Positions 6,692-6,986 of a stretch of DNA of 6,986 nt are shown piece by piece; within the stretch, counting starts at the first letter, position 1; each line of letters opens with the position of its first letter. A program made the position numbers and the translations under genes. The DNA is from an uncultured Saprospiraceae bacterium. GTDB taxonomy: Bacteria; Bacteroidota; Bacteroidia; Chitinophagales; Saprospiraceae. The stretch spans positions 1 through 6,986 of the forward strand of contig CALGLY010000429.1 in NCBI GenBank assembly GCA_937959095.1. Reading direction: 5' to 3'. Below the pieces are notes generated by a model that made no database searches, was not told where the DNA came from, and saw only the letters and a list, made by a program, of their open reading frames with translations.

Positions 6692-6832
6692 TCATTCCTG
6701 ACTATTTATCATTTGCATAATACGAGCTTGATTACGCTCCCACCACTTTGTTTTAATATCTTCGTCTAGGGCTTCTATGGATTCATCAAAATCCGCTTTT
6801 TTAAGTAAATATTCCAAGCGTAAACACGCCAT
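6692..6832 (-). CDS. small hypothetical protein, start uncertain, possibly the end of a broken gene
   Basis: The minimal reading from the ATG at 6832 gives 46 residues beginning MACLRLEYLLKKADF; a TTG at 6844 would add four. The stop is TGA at 6692-6694, 40 nt before the next gene. The frame stays open and protein-like upstream to 6931, including NNTYLISIAQDAIDKEVLARI, but has no ATG, GTG or TTG there before the TAA at 6932-6934. A strand (YLISIA), a DKE helix and the ending DEDIKTKWWERN resemble small Bacteroidota proteins found in toxin-antitoxin pairs, by memory only. The domain seems to begin before any usable start codon. The gene is therefore either read from a rare start codon, or is the remnant of a gene cut by the TAA. 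Confidence 0.42.
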   Translation of the reverse strand: MACLRLEYLLKKADFDESIEALDEDIKTKWWERNQARIMQMINSQE

Positions 6833-6931
6833 AATACGTGCCAATACCTCTTTGTCAATCGCATCTTGTGCAATGCTAATGAGATAGGTATTATTTTTTT
6901 GTTCTAAGCTTATTGCTTCGATGTTGTTGTG

Positions 6932-6985
6932 TTAATTTAAGTAAATAAAACGATAAGGTAAGTCATCTAAATCTAAACCAACCTT
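6932..6985 (-). CDS. C-terminal tail of a reading frame running off the right edge
   Basis: The last 17 codons before the TAA at 6932-6934 read KVGLDLDDLPYRFIYLN, with ordinary codons for this genome. The other two frames are broken by stops here, so this frame is the credible one. The rest lies outside the window and the product cannot be named. The same frame continues after the TAA into the sequence of the next small gene, so this may be the front part of one broken gene. Confidence 0.4.
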   Translation of the reverse strand, partial: KVGLDLDDLPYRFIYLN

Positions 6986-6986
6986 G

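Noticed and set aside
6459..6701. An 80-codon open frame on the plus strand over the small minus-strand genes.
   Set aside because: It is very rich in Phe, Leu and Tyr because it is antisense to Lys/Glu-rich genes. The minus-strand genes have operon spacing and better composition.

Overview
The window looks like an ordinary piece of a Bacteroidota chromosome. The evidence is the modest GC content, A-rich leaders with no clear Shine-Dalgarno sites, TAnnTTTG-type promoter elements, a signal peptide ending in AFA before Q, and a single-chain glycine dehydrogenase of the two-domain type. I cannot place it below phylum with confidence.

Left part, plus strand: the 3' end of a YceI-like gene (3-449), then a second, diverged YceI-like gene encoding a lipoprotein (518-1099), then a Rho-independent terminator (1197-1238). 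A 410-bp gap follows (1100-1509). It is a patchwork of short repeats: a GC-rich palindromic patch, an inverted repeat, a copy of the widely scattered sequence that reads NTEAQRHG, and a 14-bp tandem repeat. Next comes a secreted S10-type serine carboxypeptidase (1510-3021) with its full catalytic triad.

Middle, minus strand: gcvP (3197-6070), the P-protein of the glycine cleavage system. It is convergent with the peptidase, and the 175 bp between them hold a perfect 13-bp-arm hairpin and a probable peptidase terminator. gcvP stands alone, with no gcvT or gcvH in view. It has the best promoter in the window (TTTG-N20-TACTTTTG) and a 20-bp palindrome just downstream of the expected transcription start.

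Right part, minus strand: a run of very small genes (6270-6503, 6508-6651, 6692-6832) and the tail of another reading frame (6932-6985). Their look and spacing suggest antitoxin-like proteins or remnants of toxin-antitoxin modules, but no toxin is visible. The rightmost small gene is in frame with the tail before it, separated by one TAA codon, and has no start codon where its protein-like sequence begins. That suggests a nonsense-broken gene.

I see no rRNA, tRNA, CRISPR array, transposase or prophage gene. The most interesting parts are the small-gene cluster with its in-frame stop, the palindrome at the gcvP promoter, and the repeat patchwork at 1100-1509. I did not find convincing evidence for a new multi-gene system.
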